In this document: positions 9,209 to 21,506 of the stretch, one piece after another
How positions within the stretch are numbered: the first letter of the stretch is position 1
Layout: every line of letters begins with the position of its first letter
Assembly: GCF_000741535.1 (NCBI RefSeq)
Contig: NZ_JGYQ01000018.1
Location: 59,934 to 123,933 of the forward strand
Reading direction: 5' to 3'
DNA: 64,000 bases
Source of the DNA: Bifidobacterium boum
Lineage (GTDB): Bacteria; Actinomycetota; Actinomycetes; Actinomycetales; Bifidobacteriaceae
Notes under the pieces: generated by a model
Databases searched by the model: none
Seen by the model: only the letters and a program-made list of their open reading frames with translations
What the model was told of the DNA's origin: nothing
Program-made: the position numbers and the translations under genes

Positions 9209-10534
9209 TTATTGTGCGCACCGTACCGCGCCCAACGCCTTCTTTCCTCGCCTGATCAGCGCGTAGCCGCCATCGAGGAAATCATCCTCGCCAAGTAGCT
9301 GATCCTGGTCTTCGACGCGCTGGTTGTTGACGTAAACACCACCGGATTTGATGGTTTTACGTGCCTCGGAAACGGACTTGAACAGTCCGGCTTTGACCCC
9401 CGCCTCGGCGATACGGTCTCCCGGCGCCACTTGTGCGAAGGTGCGACCGCCCTCGCCATCATCGACTTTCAGTCCTTCAATGGCGGCCTCAAGCGTATCC
9501 TTGCCGATGGTCGTCAAATCCCCGCCACGGCCGAACAATGCGGCGGCCGCATCGATCGCCTGCCGGGTGGCTTCCTCACCGTGCACGAAGCTGGTGACCT
9601 CCCATGCAAGCGTTTTCTGCGCTTCACGGGCGCCGGGATTGGCTTGCACTTCCCCGGCCAATCGTTCGATTTCGGCCTTGGGCAGGAACGTGAACACCTT
9701 GAGCAGCTTCACGACCTGGTCATCGGGCTGGTTGAACCAGAACTGGTAGAACTTGTAGGGGCTTAGCATGGTCGGATCGAGCCACATGGCGTTGCCTTCG
9801 GACTTGCCGAATTTCTTGCCTTGGGAATCCGTGATGATGGGGCTGGTCATCACGTTCACGGATTCGCCCCTCACCTTGCGGATCAGGTCGAGACCAGATG
9901 TGAGGTTGCCCCACTGGTCGGCACCACCGGTCTCCAGCACCACGCCGTATTCGTCGAACAGGTGCAGGAAGTCGTTGCCTTGCAACACCTGGTAGCTGAA
10001 TTCAGTGAAGGAGATGCCTTCTTCGGAGTTGAGTCGGCGGGCTACGGTTTCTTTGCTGAGCATGGTGCCCATGCGGAAGTTCTTGCCCACATCGCGCAGG
10101 AAGTCAATGACCGACATGTTCGCGATCCAGTCGTAGTTGTTGACGAAACGCACGGCATTGTCGCCCTCAGTGTCGAGGAAGCGCGAAATCTGCGTACGCA
10201 GACGCTCGACCCACCCGGCGACGATCTCCTTGGGGTTGAGGGTTCGCTCACCGCTTTGGCGTGGATCGCCGATAAGACCGGTGGCGCCGCCCACCAACGC
10301 ATAGGGCTGGTGTCCGTCAGCTTGGAGGTGACGCATCACGATGAGCTGCACGAGATTGCCGATATGAAGCGATGGCGCTGTCGGGTCAAAGCCGCAATAG
10401 TAAGCAATGGGATTCCCGTTGAGTACAGCCGCAAGCTGCTCCTTGTCAGTGGATTGGTTGATGAGTCCGCGCCACTCCAGCTCCTCCATAGGTGTGGAGA
10501 AGCCGGCATCCCTGTAATTCCTTACTTGGGCCAT
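9209..10534 (-). CDS. tyrS: Tyrosyl-tRNA synthetase
   Basis: Charges tRNA-Tyr. The 441-residue class I synthetase has the HIGH-type motif HIGN at residues 57-60, preceded by [10 protein letters not shown]. The KMSKS-type motif is KFGKS, and a C-terminal S4 RNA-binding domain includes [10 protein letters not shown]. The frame is open to 10603, but the ATG at 10534 (MAQVRNYRD) has an AGAGGGAGC ribosome site and matches the family N-terminus. It lies upstream of the TPR-HAD-tlyA genes, as in mycobacteria. Confidence 0.96.
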   Translation of the reverse strand: MAQVRNYRDAGFSTPMEELEWRGLINQSTDKEQLAAVLNGNPIAYYCGFDPTAPSLHIGNLVQLIVMRHLQADGHQPYALVGGATGLIGDPRQSGERTLNPKEIVAGWVERLRTQISRFLDTEGDNAVRFVNNYDWIANMSVIDFLRDVGKNFRMGTMLSKETVARRLNSEEGISFTEFSYQVLQGNDFLHLFDEYGVVLETGGADQWGNLTSGLDLIRKVRGESVNVMTSPIITDSQGKKFGKSEGNAMWLDPTMLSPYKFYQFWFNQPDDQVVKLLKVFTFLPKAEIERLAGEVQANPGAREAQKTLAWEVTSFVHGEEATRQAIDAAAALFGRGGDLTTIGKDTLEAAIEGLKVDDGEGGRTFAQVAPGDRIAEAGVKAGLFKSVSEARKTIKSGGVYVNNQRVEDQDQLLGEDDFLDGGYALIRRGKKALGAVRCAQ

Positions 10535-10809
10535 GATGCTCCCTCTGTTGTTGTCATGCCGTGCTGTGCCGGCACGTACCGCGATGCTGCCGCACAGGCA
10601 CACTCAATCTTACTTATTGTGCCAGCTCATACCGACAGCGGCATGGCATACGATTCCGCTTCGCTGTTGGATACGACGGTGCCTGTCAGACTGCGCGCTC
10701 TTAGCTACTGGCAGGCGCCGACCGGCAGCCGAGTCAAGTATCGCAATTGGCGACGAATCCGCTTCCGCAGCGTCAATGATATGTGCGGCAGGCACGTTGT
10801 TGTGCGTGT

Positions 10810-11598
10810 TTACTTGGTGTGCTTCAGCAGATTGCGTACAGTTTCGATCAGCGCGTTGTAGGTGTCGGACGTGGTCGAAGACAGGCGCGGGAACGCGTCG
10901 ATCATGCGGCGCTGCTGATGGCTGAGCATATCGAGTACCGCCCCGCGCCAACGCACGAATACCTCCTGGGAGGATTCGGACCAGGCTCGCATCCTGCGCA
11001 CAACCGGCTGACCGTCCTTGAACGGCATGCTCTCCCCCGCCCGCACGGCGTATTCTTGGACCGCGGCTTTGAGTTTGTCAAGATTCTCCTCGAAACCGGC
11101 CATACCGCGAATCGTCACCATGATATCCGCGACCAGTAGCGCTGCGAACAGACCACATACCGCATGGAGCAGAGGCGACGGGATGAGCGCGGTCCATGCT
11201 TGGACCAGAGGCTGGACGACTTTCACGATGAGCACGCCTGCGGCACCGAATACTGTTGCGCCGAGCAAACAGACGCGTCCTTGGATATTGAAACGGTAAT
11301 GGCGATAATCCCACCATCGTGCGTGAAACAGGCGTTCCAGACCCCAAGATGTCACGTATTCGAGAACGCTTGCGCCGAATGCGGCGGCCGCGAACACGAT
11401 GACCGGATTGGCGATGCCGCTGAGCAGCACCACACCGAGGACCGCTCCCACCCCGTAAATCGGGCAGAGCGGTCCGTTCAGAAATCCCCTATTGACCCAC
11501 CGGCGGCTGGTTATCGAGACGAAAGTAGATTCATAGGCCCATCCGATGACACTGTAGCCGACGAACCACAGGAACAGCTGTTCGAAAGCCACGATCAT
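10810..11598 (-). CDS. CmpB-type putative ABC transporter permease (PF06541-like membrane protein)
   Basis: 262-residue membrane protein. The N-terminal segment has the pattern of the PF06541 family (FVGYSVIGWAYES, then RGFLNGPLCPIYGVGA, then EYVTSW and WDYRHYRFNIQGRVCL). Five or six hydrophobic segments occupy the first 170 residues, and a soluble helical tail of about 90 residues follows. Despite the family name, its role in transport is unproven and no ATPase is next to it. Its ATG overlaps the stop of the HD-domain gene by 4 bases. Confidence 0.8.
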   Translation of the reverse strand: MIVAFEQLFLWFVGYSVIGWAYESTFVSITSRRWVNRGFLNGPLCPIYGVGAVLGVVLLSGIANPVIVFAAAAFGASVLEYVTSWGLERLFHARWWDYRHYRFNIQGRVCLLGATVFGAAGVLIVKVVQPLVQAWTALIPSPLLHAVCGLFAALLVADIMVTIRGMAGFEENLDKLKAAVQEYAVRAGESMPFKDGQPVVRRMRAWSESSQEVFVRWRGAVLDMLSHQQRRMIDAFPRLSSTTSDTYNALIETVRNLLKHTK

Positions 11599-12110
11599 GC
11601 GCGTTGCAATCGTGGACGCCGGGAATGCTTGCGCGGCTTGGTGAATCGCGCCGGCGACAGCGTCTCCCGCGTAGCACTGACCTTGTCGGCAAGGGAGACG
11701 ATGTAACCCTCAAGGTATTTCGGCGGGATTGGCGTCAGCGGGAACATGTGCCGGGCGATGCTGTCACGCTCGACGGATCCAAGCTGGAAATCACGCGAAG
11801 CGTTGAGCAACGCGGTCTGCCCATGAGTCAATCCGTGCAGGCGGTGCGTGCCATTGTCCCACTCATGCCAGTCGTACAGGAAGTAATCGTGCAGCAGAGC
11901 GGAACGCACGAGCGCACGCTGATCAACACGATTCCACAGGTGCATCCGGTCCGCCAGCCATACGCTCAGGCATGCCACTCTGATGGAATGGGCGAACGTC
12001 GTGACCACGCCATGCTGGTAACTGTTCTGTTCGATGCGCATATGCTCGTGCAGGATGATTTCCTTACCATGGTGCTCGACAATGCACTGGATTTGGGTGC
12101 GGTCGAGCAT
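11595..12110 (-). CDS. HD-domain protein
   Basis: 171-residue protein with a metal-binding HD pattern: His41, the His74-Asp75 pair in LLHDYFLYDWH, then HGLTHG and a later acidic segment (SLADKVSA). This is the layout of HD phosphohydrolases, here of unknown substrate. I start it at the ATG at 12110, one base after the argH stop, which removes a nonconserved extension into argH. It is probably co-transcribed with the CmpB-like gene downstream (ATGA overlap) and perhaps with argH. Confidence 0.8.
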   Translation of the reverse strand: MLDRTQIQCIVEHHGKEIILHEHMRIEQNSYQHGVVTTFAHSIRVACLSVWLADRMHLWNRVDQRALVRSALLHDYFLYDWHEWDNGTHRLHGLTHGQTALLNASRDFQLGSVERDSIARHMFPLTPIPPKYLEGYIVSLADKVSATRETLSPARFTKPRKHSRRPRLQRA

Positions 12111-12111
12111 G

Positions 12112-13684
<1,573 letters not shown>

Positions 13685-13701
13685 ATCGGTTTGAAATGTC
13701 G

Positions 13702-13737
13702 GGAAGGCCATGGACCGGCATGCCGGCATGGCCTTCC
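13702..13737 (-). terminator. Hairpin after argG
   Basis: Perfect 11-bp inverted repeat (ggaaggccatg / catggccttcc) whose 14-base loop contains a further palindrome, ccggcatgccgg. It lies about 58 bases after the argG stop. There is no strong T-run, so it may be a weak or factor-assisted terminator or an RNA-stabilising hairpin. Confidence 0.55.
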
Positions 13738-13794
13738 TGTGGTGTTTCTGTCGCAGCACGACGGTGTTGGATTCGTGTGCTACGTGAGACAGGT

Positions 13795-15033
13795 TTATTC
13801 GACGGTGTTCTCCGGCACTTCGATGCCGTTGCCGAACTTCACGTCACGAGCGGCGGCGACCTTGCTGGGCAGGCCGTAGATCTCGATGAAGCCGTTGGAG
13901 GCATGCTGGTCGAAGCTGTCGCCGGAATCGTAGGTGGCGAGGTTGTAATCGTACAGCGAGCTGTCGGAGCGGCGTCCGGTGACCACGGCACGGCCGCCGT
14001 GCAGGGTCATGCGAATCTCGCCGGACACGTACTTCTGCGTGTCCTCGATGAAGGCGTTGAGCGAGCGGACTGCCGGGGAGAACCACTGGGCGTCGTAGAC
14101 GAGTTCCGCCCAGCGCTTGTCGATATCGCGCTTGATGCGGTGCTGTTCGCGTTCAAGGCAGCAGTTCTCGAGTTCCTGATGCGCGGTGATGAGCGCGACA
14201 GCACCCGGGGCTTCATACAGTTCGCGGGACTTGATGCCGACGAGACGATCCTCGATCAGGTCGATACGGCCGATGCCCTGGGCACCGGCGCGACGGTTCA
14301 TTTCCTCGATGGCTTGCAACGGGGTGACTTCCTTGCCGTCAATCTTGACGGGCACGCCCTGCTTGAATTCGATGACCACCTCGTCCTCGACTGGCGGGAA
14401 CGCCGGGTCGTCGGTGTAGGAGTAGCAGTCCTTGGTCGGGGCGTTCCACGGGTCCTCGAGGAAGCCGGTCTCGATGGCGCGGCCCCACACGTTCTGGTCG
14501 ATGGAGTACGGGCTCTTCTCGGTCTGGGTGATCGGCAGCTTATGGTCCTTGGCAAACTTGATCTCGACATCGCGGGTCAGAGACAGATCGCGAATCGGGC
14601 TGATGGCTTTGAGGGTCGGGTCGATCGACTGGATGGAGACCTCGAAGCGAACCTGGTCATTGCCCTTGCCGGTGCAGCCGTGCGAAATGGTGTCCGCGCC
14701 GAACTGGTGGGCCGCACGCACCAGATGCTTGGTGATCAGCGGGCGGGAAATGGCGGAGACCAGCGGGTACACGCCTTCATACATGGCGTTGGCCTTGAGT
14801 GCGAGCATGCAGTATTCGTCAGCGAACTCCTCGCGGGCGTCGACGACATACGCCTCCACCGCACCGCAGGCAAGTGCGCGCTGCTTGATGGTCTCGAGGC
14901 TTTCGCCGCCTTGACCGACATCAAGGGAGACGGCGACGACATCCTTGCCGGTGCGCTCCTTGAGGTATGGAATCGCTACCGAGGTGTCGAGACCACCGGA
15001 ATACGCTAAGACGATGCGCTTGTTGTCGCTCAT
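13795..15033 (-). CDS. argG: Argininosuccinate synthase
   Basis: Condenses citrulline and aspartate with ATP. 412 residues. The N-terminal P-loop-like pyrophosphatase motif [11 protein letters not shown] is at residues 9-19, and a typical [13 protein letters not shown] substrate-binding segment is in the middle. The RBS AGAAAGG precedes the ATG. An operator-bearing promoter is directly upstream (15076-15106), separating argGH from argR. Confidence 0.97.
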   Translation of the reverse strand: MSDNKRIVLAYSGGLDTSVAIPYLKERTGKDVVAVSLDVGQGGESLETIKQRALACGAVEAYVVDAREEFADEYCMLALKANAMYEGVYPLVSAISRPLITKHLVRAAHQFGADTISHGCTGKGNDQVRFEVSIQSIDPTLKAISPIRDLSLTRDVEIKFAKDHKLPITQTEKSPYSIDQNVWGRAIETGFLEDPWNAPTKDCYSYTDDPAFPPVEDEVVIEFKQGVPVKIDGKEVTPLQAIEEMNRRAGAQGIGRIDLIEDRLVGIKSRELYEAPGAVALITAHQELENCCLEREQHRIKRDIDKRWAELVYDAQWFSPAVRSLNAFIEDTQKYVSGEIRMTLHGGRAVVTGRRSDSSLYDYNLATYDSGDSFDQHASNGFIEIYGLPSKVAAARDVKFGNGIEVPENTVE

Positions 15034-15075
15034 AACTGCCCTTTCTTATCGGAGTTGCGCGGAGCTGATATTGCA

Positions 15076-15106
15076 ATTATATACAGTCCTATGCATAAAT
15101 ATGCAA
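15076..15106 (-). promoter_or_regulatory. argG promoter with overlapping ARG box
   Basis: Minus strand: TTGCAT (15101-15106) as -35 and TATAAT (15076-15081, or TATATA two bases earlier) as -10. The palindrome TGCATAAATATGCA (15092-15105) overlaps the -35 and the spacer. It resembles arginine-repressor operators and the copy upstream of argC, so ArgR bound here would block RNA polymerase. Confidence 0.7.
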
Positions 15107-15208
15107 TCAGGGTGTTCCGCGTGTCGTTTTATGTCGCGGCGACGTACGAGGGCATACCCGCCTGAAGCGCGTGCCATGCCAGACGAGTTACGAAGCCCAA
15201 ACAACGAA

Positions 15209-15250
15209 TGCGCCCGGCAGACCGTCGTTGATGGCGGCCTGCCGGGCGCA
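15209..15250 (-). terminator. Terminator after argR
   Basis: Perfect 12-bp inverted repeat tgcgcccggcag / ctgccgggcgca with an 18-base loop, 18 bases past the argR stop. On the minus strand it is followed by TTCGTTGTTTG. It ends the argCJBDFR unit before the argG promoter. Confidence 0.75.
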
Positions 15251-15267
15251 CAGTCCGACGGCATCAA

Positions 15268-15786
15268 TCAGTCGCCGGCTTGCTGGCTGGTTGAGGCGAT
15301 TTCCAACAACCATGAAGCTCGGGACGCGGCACGTTCATCATCCTTGCAGATGATGAGTACGGTGTCATCGCCGGCAATGGTGCCTAACACATCATCAAGC
15401 GACTGACGATCCATGACGCTGGCGACATATTGCGCGGCCCCCGAGGGGGTATGTACGACAACGAGATTACGTGCCGCCGCCACCGAGGTGACCAAGCCGG
15501 AAAGGATCCTCGACATCTGCTGTTGCGCGGATTTCGGTGTCGCCGCCTTCGCGTTGCTGGCGAGCACGTAGGCGACAGTCCCGTCTTCAAGCCGAGTTTT
15601 CGTCGCGTTGATCTCTTCCAAGTCACGACTGAGCGTCGCCTGGGTCACCTCGATGCCTTCATCGGAAAGCATGCCGGACAACTGCGATTGGGAGGTGACG
15701 ATATGATGCACCAGCATCTCCTCAATCGCGCTCAGGCGTGCCGCCCGGGATGCCGGTCGTTGCAGCGGGGTCTTGTTGTCTGCCAT
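15268..15786 (-). CDS. argR: Arginine repressor
   Basis: Arginine-responsive hexameric DNA-binding regulator. The 172-residue form has an N-terminal winged helix ([20 protein letters not shown] ... TQATLSRDL, about 20-60) and a C-terminal oligomerisation/arginine-binding domain with the [11 protein letters not shown] motif. I use the ATG at 15786 (MADNKTP), 13 bases after argF; an earlier start would run into argF. It probably binds the TGCATA-type palindromes at 15092 and 21471. Confidence 0.95.
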   Translation of the reverse strand: MADNKTPLQRPASRAARLSAIEEMLVHHIVTSQSQLSGMLSDEGIEVTQATLSRDLEEINATKTRLEDGTVAYVLASNAKAATPKSAQQQMSRILSGLVTSVAAARNLVVVHTPSGAAQYVASVMDRQSLDDVLGTIAGDDTVLIICKDDERAASRASWLLEIASTSQQAGD

Positions 15787-15799
15787 ATCGTCACACAGC

Positions 15800-16765
15800 T
15801 CAGGCGAGCAGGCTTTCATCACCGCGAAGCTGTCCGGTCAGCCAGGTCAGCAGTGCTTTCTGGGCGTGCAGACGGTTCTCAGCCTCATCCCAAACCACGG
15901 ATTGCGGCCCGTCAATCACCGAAGCGGTGACTTCCTTTCCGCGGTATGCCGGCAAGCAGTGTTGGAAGAGAGCATCGGGCTTGGCGAGCTTCATCAGCTC
16001 GTCGTTGACCTGATAATCCCAGAACGGCTTGGAGCGCTTCTCATACTCCGATTCCTCGCCCATGGACACCCATGTGTCGGTGAACACGCAGTCAGCGCCG
16101 TCCACGGCTTCACGCGGATCCGTGGTCACGAGAATGGAACCGCCGTTTTGGGCTGCGATACGCTTGGCATCATCGACAATATCCTGCGCCGGCAGGTAGC
16201 CGTATGGGCCGGCGATACGAACGTTCATGCCGGCGGTCGCGCCTGCCAACAGATAGGAGTTCGCCATATTGTTGGCGGCATCGCCCAGATACGCGATGGT
16301 TTGTCCGGCAAGCGCATCGACTCCCCCGCGGAACTGTGCGATGGTCATGAAGTCGGCGAGCACCTGGCAGGGGTGGAACTGGTCGGTCAGCGCATTGACG
16401 ACCGGAACGGTCGCATACTTGGCCATTTCTTCGACACGCTCCTGGCCGAAGGTACGCCATACGATGCCGTAGGCCATGCGGGTGAGGACGCGCGCGGTGT
16501 CCGCAACCGGCTCGCCGCGGCCAAGCTGGGAACCGGACTTGTCGATGACCAGCGGGTAGCCGCCGAGCTCGGCGACACCGATCGAGAAGCTTGAACGGGT
16601 GCGGGTGCTGGGCTTGTCGAACAGCACGGCGACGCCTTGGGGCCCTTCGAACGGCCGCTTGTAGAAACGGTTTTCACGGAATTTCAGTCCGAGCGCGATG
16701 ATTTGTTTCTGCTCGTCATGGTTGACGTCATCGTCGCGCAGCATGTGGCGCAATTGTCCATCCAT
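15800..16765 (-). CDS. argF: Ornithine carbamoyltransferase (anabolic)
   Basis: Makes citrulline from ornithine and carbamoyl phosphate. 321 residues. The carbamoyl-phosphate motif STRTRSSF lies near residue 54, [10 protein letters not shown] is in the middle, and the catalytic HCLPA motif is near the C-terminus. Start ATG at 16765 follows AGAAGGAGAA. Gene order argD-argF-argR is the usual actinobacterial one. Confidence 0.97.
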   Translation of the reverse strand: MDGQLRHMLRDDDVNHDEQKQIIALGLKFRENRFYKRPFEGPQGVAVLFDKPSTRTRSSFSIGVAELGGYPLVIDKSGSQLGRGEPVADTARVLTRMAYGIVWRTFGQERVEEMAKYATVPVVNALTDQFHPCQVLADFMTIAQFRGGVDALAGQTIAYLGDAANNMANSYLLAGATAGMNVRIAGPYGYLPAQDIVDDAKRIAAQNGGSILVTTDPREAVDGADCVFTDTWVSMGEESEYEKRSKPFWDYQVNDELMKLAKPDALFQHCLPAYRGKEVTASVIDGPQSVVWDEAENRLHAQKALLTWLTGQLRGDESLLA

Positions 16766-16839
16766 ACGTATTCTCCTTCTTGTTTTCCCGGCACAAGATA
16801 TGTCGGGGGTGATCCACGGGATTGTCGGCGTATTGGCGA

Positions 16840-18138
16840 TCAGTCGTCTGTCAGATCGCTGGGTACGGCCGCCATAATCGATATCGCCTCATCGACATCC
16901 TGTTCGGATACGATCAGCGGCGGCGCCAGTCGCAACGCGTTCGGGGCGACCGCATTGACGATCAGTCCGTGTTCGAGCATCCAGTTCATGGCGGCGTGCG
17001 CGCACGGATGAGCCAGTTCGACAGCATCCAGCAAGCCGGCACCGCGCGTGGACTTGAACAGCGGGTTGCCGGTGGCCATGATGCCGTCGCGCAGCTGTTC
17101 GCCTCGCGCTTGGGCGTTGGCGAGCAGATTGTCCTGTTCGATGACCCCAAGCGTGGCGAGCGCGGCCGCAGCGCCGAGCGGATTGCCGGCGAAGGTCGAG
17201 CCGTGCGAACCAGGGGTGAACAGGTCGGACAGTTGCTGACCGAAGGCGATCATGCCGCCCATCGGGAAGCCTCCGGCCACGCCCTTGGCGAAGGTGATGA
17301 TGTCGGGGGTCACGCCTCCGGACAGCTCCTCCCGCTGGAACGCGAACCAGCTGCCAGTACGGCCGATACCGGTCTGGACTTCATCGATGATGAGCAGCGC
17401 ATGATGCTCGTCGCACAGTGCTCGCGTCTGACGGACGTAGTCTGCGCCCACTGGCATGACGCCGGCCTCGCCTTGGATGAGTTCCATAATGACCGCAGCG
17501 ACCGGGCCTTTGCCGTCGGCTGCGTTTGAGGTGGCGTCGAATGCCGCTTTGAGCGCCTCGGCATCTCCCGGTTCAACGAATTCGATTGCGGGAACGAGCG
17601 GTTCGAACGGTGTGCGGATAACCGGTTTCCATGTGGCGCTCAACGCGCCCAAGGTACGGCCGTGGAAGCCATGGACCATGGAAATGATGCGTGCCGGCTT
17701 GCCTCCCTCTTCAGGCAGAGCGCCGGGCAGGGTCCGACCGTACAGTTTCGCGAGTTTGAGTGCAGCCTCGTTGCCTTCGGCCCCGGAATTGCCGAAGTAG
17801 ACGTGGGATCCTTCTGGCGCTCCGGCGAGTTTCACCAGTTTCGCGGCGAGCTCGATTTGCGGTTCGGTGGCGAAGTAGTTGCTGGTGTGGGCGACTTTGG
17901 CCGCCTGCTCGCTGACGGCCTTGACCCATGCGGGGTGCGCGTAGCCCAGCGAGTTAACCGCGATGCCTGCCAGGAAATCGAGGTATTCGTTGCCGTCGAT
18001 GTCCCACAGACGGGTGCCTTCACCGTGGTCCATGACGCGCAGCGGGGTGCCGAATACGTTCATGTGCACTTGCGAGTATTTGCCGAGCCACGCTTTGTCT
18101 TTGGCTCCGAGCTGTTCGAGCTGTCCGTCAGTCGTCAT
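16840..18138 (-). CDS. argD: Acetylornithine aminotransferase
   Basis: PLP enzyme converting N-acetylglutamate semialdehyde to N-acetylornithine. 432 residues of class III aminotransferase type, with [24 protein letters not shown] and the Schiff-base lysine in [13 protein letters not shown]. Its start overlaps the end of argB by 11 bases with the RBS inside argB, so the two are translated in tandem. Confidence 0.97.
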   Translation of the reverse strand: MTTDGQLEQLGAKDKAWLGKYSQVHMNVFGTPLRVMDHGEGTRLWDIDGNEYLDFLAGIAVNSLGYAHPAWVKAVSEQAAKVAHTSNYFATEPQIELAAKLVKLAGAPEGSHVYFGNSGAEGNEAALKLAKLYGRTLPGALPEEGGKPARIISMVHGFHGRTLGALSATWKPVIRTPFEPLVPAIEFVEPGDAEALKAAFDATSNAADGKGPVAAVIMELIQGEAGVMPVGADYVRQTRALCDEHHALLIIDEVQTGIGRTGSWFAFQREELSGGVTPDIITFAKGVAGGFPMGGMIAFGQQLSDLFTPGSHGSTFAGNPLGAAAALATLGVIEQDNLLANAQARGEQLRDGIMATGNPLFKSTRGAGLLDAVELAHPCAHAAMNWMLEHGLIVNAVAPNALRLAPPLIVSEQDVDEAISIMAAVPSDLTDD

Positions 18139-19081
18139 AGGAACTCCTCATTTCCACACCGTCTTCGGGCACGACCATGGTGCCGATGCCTGCACTGGTG
18201 AATATCTCGTTCAGGATTGAATGTGGTTTGCGCCCGTCGATGATATGCGCTTGGGGTACTCCCCCGTCGATGGCACGCACGCACGCCTCCATCTTGGGCC
18301 GCATGCCGCTTTCCAAATCCGGCAGCATATCGCGCAGATTTTCAACGCCGATACGCCCGATCAGGGAATTGCGGTCCGGCCAGTCGGCGTACAAGCCGTC
18401 CACGTCGGTGAGGATCACGAGCTTGCGGGCGCCAAGCGCAGAAGCCAGCGCCGCAGCCGCAGAGTCAGCGTTCACGTTGAGCACCTGGGTGGCGTCTTCC
18501 TCGTCTGGCGCAACGGAGGAGACCACCGGTATACGGCCTGCGGAAATCAAATCCTCGACCGCAGAGGCGTCGACGCTGACCACATCGCCGACAAGCCCGA
18601 TATCGGTGGGTTTGCCGTCGATGATCGGCTTGCGTTTCATCGCGGAGAACAAGCCACCGTCCTCGCCTGACAGGCCGACTGCCATCGGACCGTGCGAGTT
18701 GATGTAGCCGACGAGTTCACGCGAGACCTTCCCGGTGAGCACCATACGCACGACATCCATCGCTTCAGGCGAGGTGACGCGCAGACCGCCTTTGAACTCG
18801 GATTTGATGCCGAGCGCTTTGAGCATCTTGGAAATCTGAGGGCCGCCGCCATGGACGACGACCGGATGCATGCCCACTTGGCGCAGGAACACCATGTCTT
18901 CGGCAAAGCATTGTTTGAGATGCTCGTCGACCATGGCGTTGCCGCCGTATTTGATGACGATTCGTTGCCCGGCGAACTCCTCAAGCCAAGGAAGCGCTTC
19001 GATGAGTACTTCGGCTTTTTGATCCGGCCTCAGGTCGGTGTGTACGTCCAGGTGGTAGCCGGGGCCTTTCAATTCACTCAT
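18128..19081 (-). CDS. argB: N-acetylglutamate kinase
   Basis: Second step of the acetylated arginine pathway. 317 residues of amino-acid-kinase fold, with KYGGNAM near the N-terminus, the substrate loop [10 protein letters not shown], and the nucleotide segment [14 protein letters not shown]. Usually the arginine-feedback point of the pathway. It lies 57 bases after argJ with an AGAAAGAACGGC ribosome site. Confidence 0.97.
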   Translation of the reverse strand: MSELKGPGYHLDVHTDLRPDQKAEVLIEALPWLEEFAGQRIVIKYGGNAMVDEHLKQCFAEDMVFLRQVGMHPVVVHGGGPQISKMLKALGIKSEFKGGLRVTSPEAMDVVRMVLTGKVSRELVGYINSHGPMAVGLSGEDGGLFSAMKRKPIIDGKPTDIGLVGDVVSVDASAVEDLISAGRIPVVSSVAPDEEDATQVLNVNADSAAAALASALGARKLVILTDVDGLYADWPDRNSLIGRIGVENLRDMLPDLESGMRPKMEACVRAIDGGVPQAHIIDGRKPHSILNEIFTSAGIGTMVVPEDGVEMRSSYDD

Positions 19082-19138
19082 GCCGTTCTTTCTATCGGTT
19101 CTGGTATGCCATGCTTGGGATGGCGCGTTGGTGAGCGT

Positions 19139-20308
19139 TCAGCTCTCGTAGTCGGCGTTGATATGGACGTATTCGTGGGTCAGATCGTCGGTCCATACGG
19201 TCGCTTCGGCGTCACCGGCGTTGAGATACACATCAACACCGACTTCACGCGGGGTCATATCGACCTCGGAACGGTCGCGACCGGTGCCGCCGCCCTGGCA
19301 GATCCGCACACCGTTGACGTCGACATCCACGCGCGTCGGGTCGAAGGGGGCGACATCCAGCGGAACCGTACCCAGCGAGCTGAGGATACGACCCCAGTTC
19401 GGATCATTGCCGCTGACCGCGCATTTGAACAGGTTCGATGCGGCAATGGCACGCCCGCACGCCAGTGCCGCGTCTTCGCTCGTAGCCCCGTGGATGCTGA
19501 TGCGGATGTCATGGCTGGCGCCTTCGCCGTCGCCGACAATCTGGCGGGCGAGGGATGCACACGCCTGGCGAACCAGATCGTTGAACTCGTCCGGATCCGG
19601 TTCGACCCCGGAAGCGCCTGAAGCGAGCAGCAGGACCGTGTCATTGGTGGACATGCAGCCGTCAGTATCGATGCGGTTGAACGTGACTGAAGTGCCTGCG
19701 GACAGTGCCGCTTGCATGGCACCGGGAGTGACGACGGCGTCGGTGGTGATGACGCACAGCATGGTCGCCAACTGTGGGGCGATCATGCCTGAGCCCTTGA
19801 CCATACCGCCGATACGGTATCCACTGCCTTCCAATGCCACGGTTTTCGGCTTGGTATCGGTGGTCATGATGGCGTGTGCGGCGTCGCTTCCGCCGTGTTC
19901 ACCATCATCAAGATGGTTGTAGGCATCGTGGACGCCGGCCAGCACATGGTCAAGCGGCAGAAGCTCACCGATCAAGCCGGTTGAGCATACGGCGATTTTA
20001 CTGTCGGCGACGCCGAGCAGCCCCGCCGCCTCATGCGCTGTGGCCTGGGACTGTTCGAAGCCCGGCTGTCCGGTGCACGCGTTCGCGCCACCGGAATTGA
20101 GCACGACAGCCTTCAGATGGCCGTCCGCGACCGCTGCGCGCGACCATTGTACGGGCGCCGCGCAGAACCTGTTGGAGGTGAACACGCCGGCCGCCGCATC
20201 AAGCGGACCGTTGTTGACTACGAAAGCGAGATCTTGCTTGCCGGCTTTGGATGAGATGCCAGCGACCACTCCTGCCGCGGAGAATCCTTGTGCGAACGTT
20301 ACACTCAT
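19139..20308 (-). CDS. argJ: Bifunctional ornithine acetyltransferase / N-acetylglutamate synthase
   Basis: Recycles the acetyl group from acetylornithine to glutamate. 389 residues. The autocleavage and nucleophile region is visible as PQLATMLCVITTDA, with the new N-terminal Thr in ATML, followed by TDGCMSTNDT. There is no separate argA in the window, so ArgJ may also start the pathway. Start overlaps argC by 4 bases (ATGA). Confidence 0.96.
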   Translation of the reverse strand: MSVTFAQGFSAAGVVAGISSKAGKQDLAFVVNNGPLDAAAGVFTSNRFCAAPVQWSRAAVADGHLKAVVLNSGGANACTGQPGFEQSQATAHEAAGLLGVADSKIAVCSTGLIGELLPLDHVLAGVHDAYNHLDDGEHGGSDAAHAIMTTDTKPKTVALEGSGYRIGGMVKGSGMIAPQLATMLCVITTDAVVTPGAMQAALSAGTSVTFNRIDTDGCMSTNDTVLLLASGASGVEPDPDEFNDLVRQACASLARQIVGDGEGASHDIRISIHGATSEDAALACGRAIAASNLFKCAVSGNDPNWGRILSSLGTVPLDVAPFDPTRVDVDVNGVRICQGGGTGRDRSEVDMTPREVGVDVYLNAGDAEATVWTDDLTHEYVHINADYES

Positions 20309-21399
20309 GGTGCCACTCCAATCTTGGTCAGACCCTGATCCTCAGGAAGTCCCAAGGCGATATTAAGCGATTCGACCGCCTGTCCGGCGGTTCCCCTGTT
20401 GAGGTTGTCAATGGCCGCGAAGGCGATGATCCTGCCGGCTCGACGGTCGGCGACGACTTGAACGTGTGCGGCGTTCGAGCCGATTACATTGCCGGTCGCC
20501 GGCAGCGTGCCCTGCGGCAGCACGGTGATGAAGTCCTGCCCCGCGTACGCCTGCTCCCACACTGCGTGGAGCTGATCGTCGTCAAGGTCACGCGCCGCTT
20601 CGGTCATCGGCGCGCTGACCGTGGCGAGAATGCCGCGGGCCATCGGCACCAGCACCGGGGTGAACGACAGGGAGAATTGCGACGCCTGCGCAGCCTGCAA
20701 GCCGGCGGCATGAGCGAAGTTCTGCAGGATTTCAGGAATATGGCGATGTGTGCCGCCGACCCCGTACGGCAAGGCCGACCCGAAGGCTTCAGCGGCGAGC
20801 AGGTTGGTGCGCTTGAGGTTTTTTCCAGCGCCTGAGTATCCGACAGCAAGGTCGGCAACAATACCAGTGGATTCGACCAGACCTTCGGCAATGCCAGGCT
20901 GCAATGCGAATGTGGTCGCGGTGACATTGCACCCCGGGCCTGCGATACGCTTGGCGCCCGGCAGTGCGGCACGCTGGCGGATGTAGGATCCGTCGGCGTT
21001 CTTGCCGGTGATGAGCTCGGGCATGCCGTACGTCCAGTGCTCGTAGAAATCACCGCCGTAGAAGTCGTCCCATGCTGCACGTTCTTCAAGACGATGGTCA
21101 GCACCCAAATCGACCACAATGGATAGCGGGTCGAGCTTGGCCGCCAGCGCGCCCGACGCCCCGTGAGGTAGCGCGAGCACAATGACATCATGCCCGTTGA
21201 GCACTTCCGGCGTGGTGTCTTCCACCGTCAAATCGGCAAGTTGCGGAATATGCGGCATATGCTTACCCAGGCGGTCTCCCACCGATGAGTGTCCCGCGAC
21301 GCACGTCACCTTGAAATCGGGGTGCGCCGCGAGGATGCGCAACGCCTCCCCGCCCGCGTATCCGGTGGCTCCCGCCACCGCGACGGTGTATTGTGCCAT
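20305..21399 (-). CDS. argC: N-acetyl-gamma-glutamyl-phosphate reductase
   Basis: NADPH-dependent reduction of acetylglutamyl phosphate. 364 residues. The N-terminal Rossmann motif GATGYAGGEALR is at about residues 10-21, and the catalytic cysteine is in AGPGCNVTATT. First gene of the argCJBDFR unit, preceded by an ARG-box-like palindrome. Confidence 0.96.
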   Translation of the reverse strand: MAQYTVAVAGATGYAGGEALRILAAHPDFKVTCVAGHSSVGDRLGKHMPHIPQLADLTVEDTTPEVLNGHDVIVLALPHGASGALAAKLDPLSIVVDLGADHRLEERAAWDDFYGGDFYEHWTYGMPELITGKNADGSYIRQRAALPGAKRIAGPGCNVTATTFALQPGIAEGLVESTGIVADLAVGYSGAGKNLKRTNLLAAEAFGSALPYGVGGTHRHIPEILQNFAHAAGLQAAQASQFSLSFTPVLVPMARGILATVSAPMTEAARDLDDDQLHAVWEQAYAGQDFITVLPQGTLPATGNVIGSNAAHVQVVADRRAGRIIAFAAIDNLNRGTAGQAVESLNIALGLPEDQGLTKIGVAP

Positions 21400-21442
21400 A
21401 TCACATCACTTCCCATGCATCATGGCTGTCGTAGTTGATATG

Positions 21443-21486
21443 ACCAGTGTAGCATATCTATACAAGACAATGCATAATTATGCATA
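21443..21486 (-). promoter_or_regulatory. argC promoter/operator with ARG box
   Basis: The perfect palindrome TGCATAATTATGCA (21471-21484), with flanking A/T, lies about 72-85 bases upstream of the argC ATG. On the minus strand TGCATT is followed after 17 bases by TACACT (alternative -10 TATGCT), so the likely -35 again overlaps the palindrome. Same arrangement as at argG. Confidence 0.65.
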
Positions 21487-21506
21487 GGCGTGTCGTGCAG
21501 GTATGT

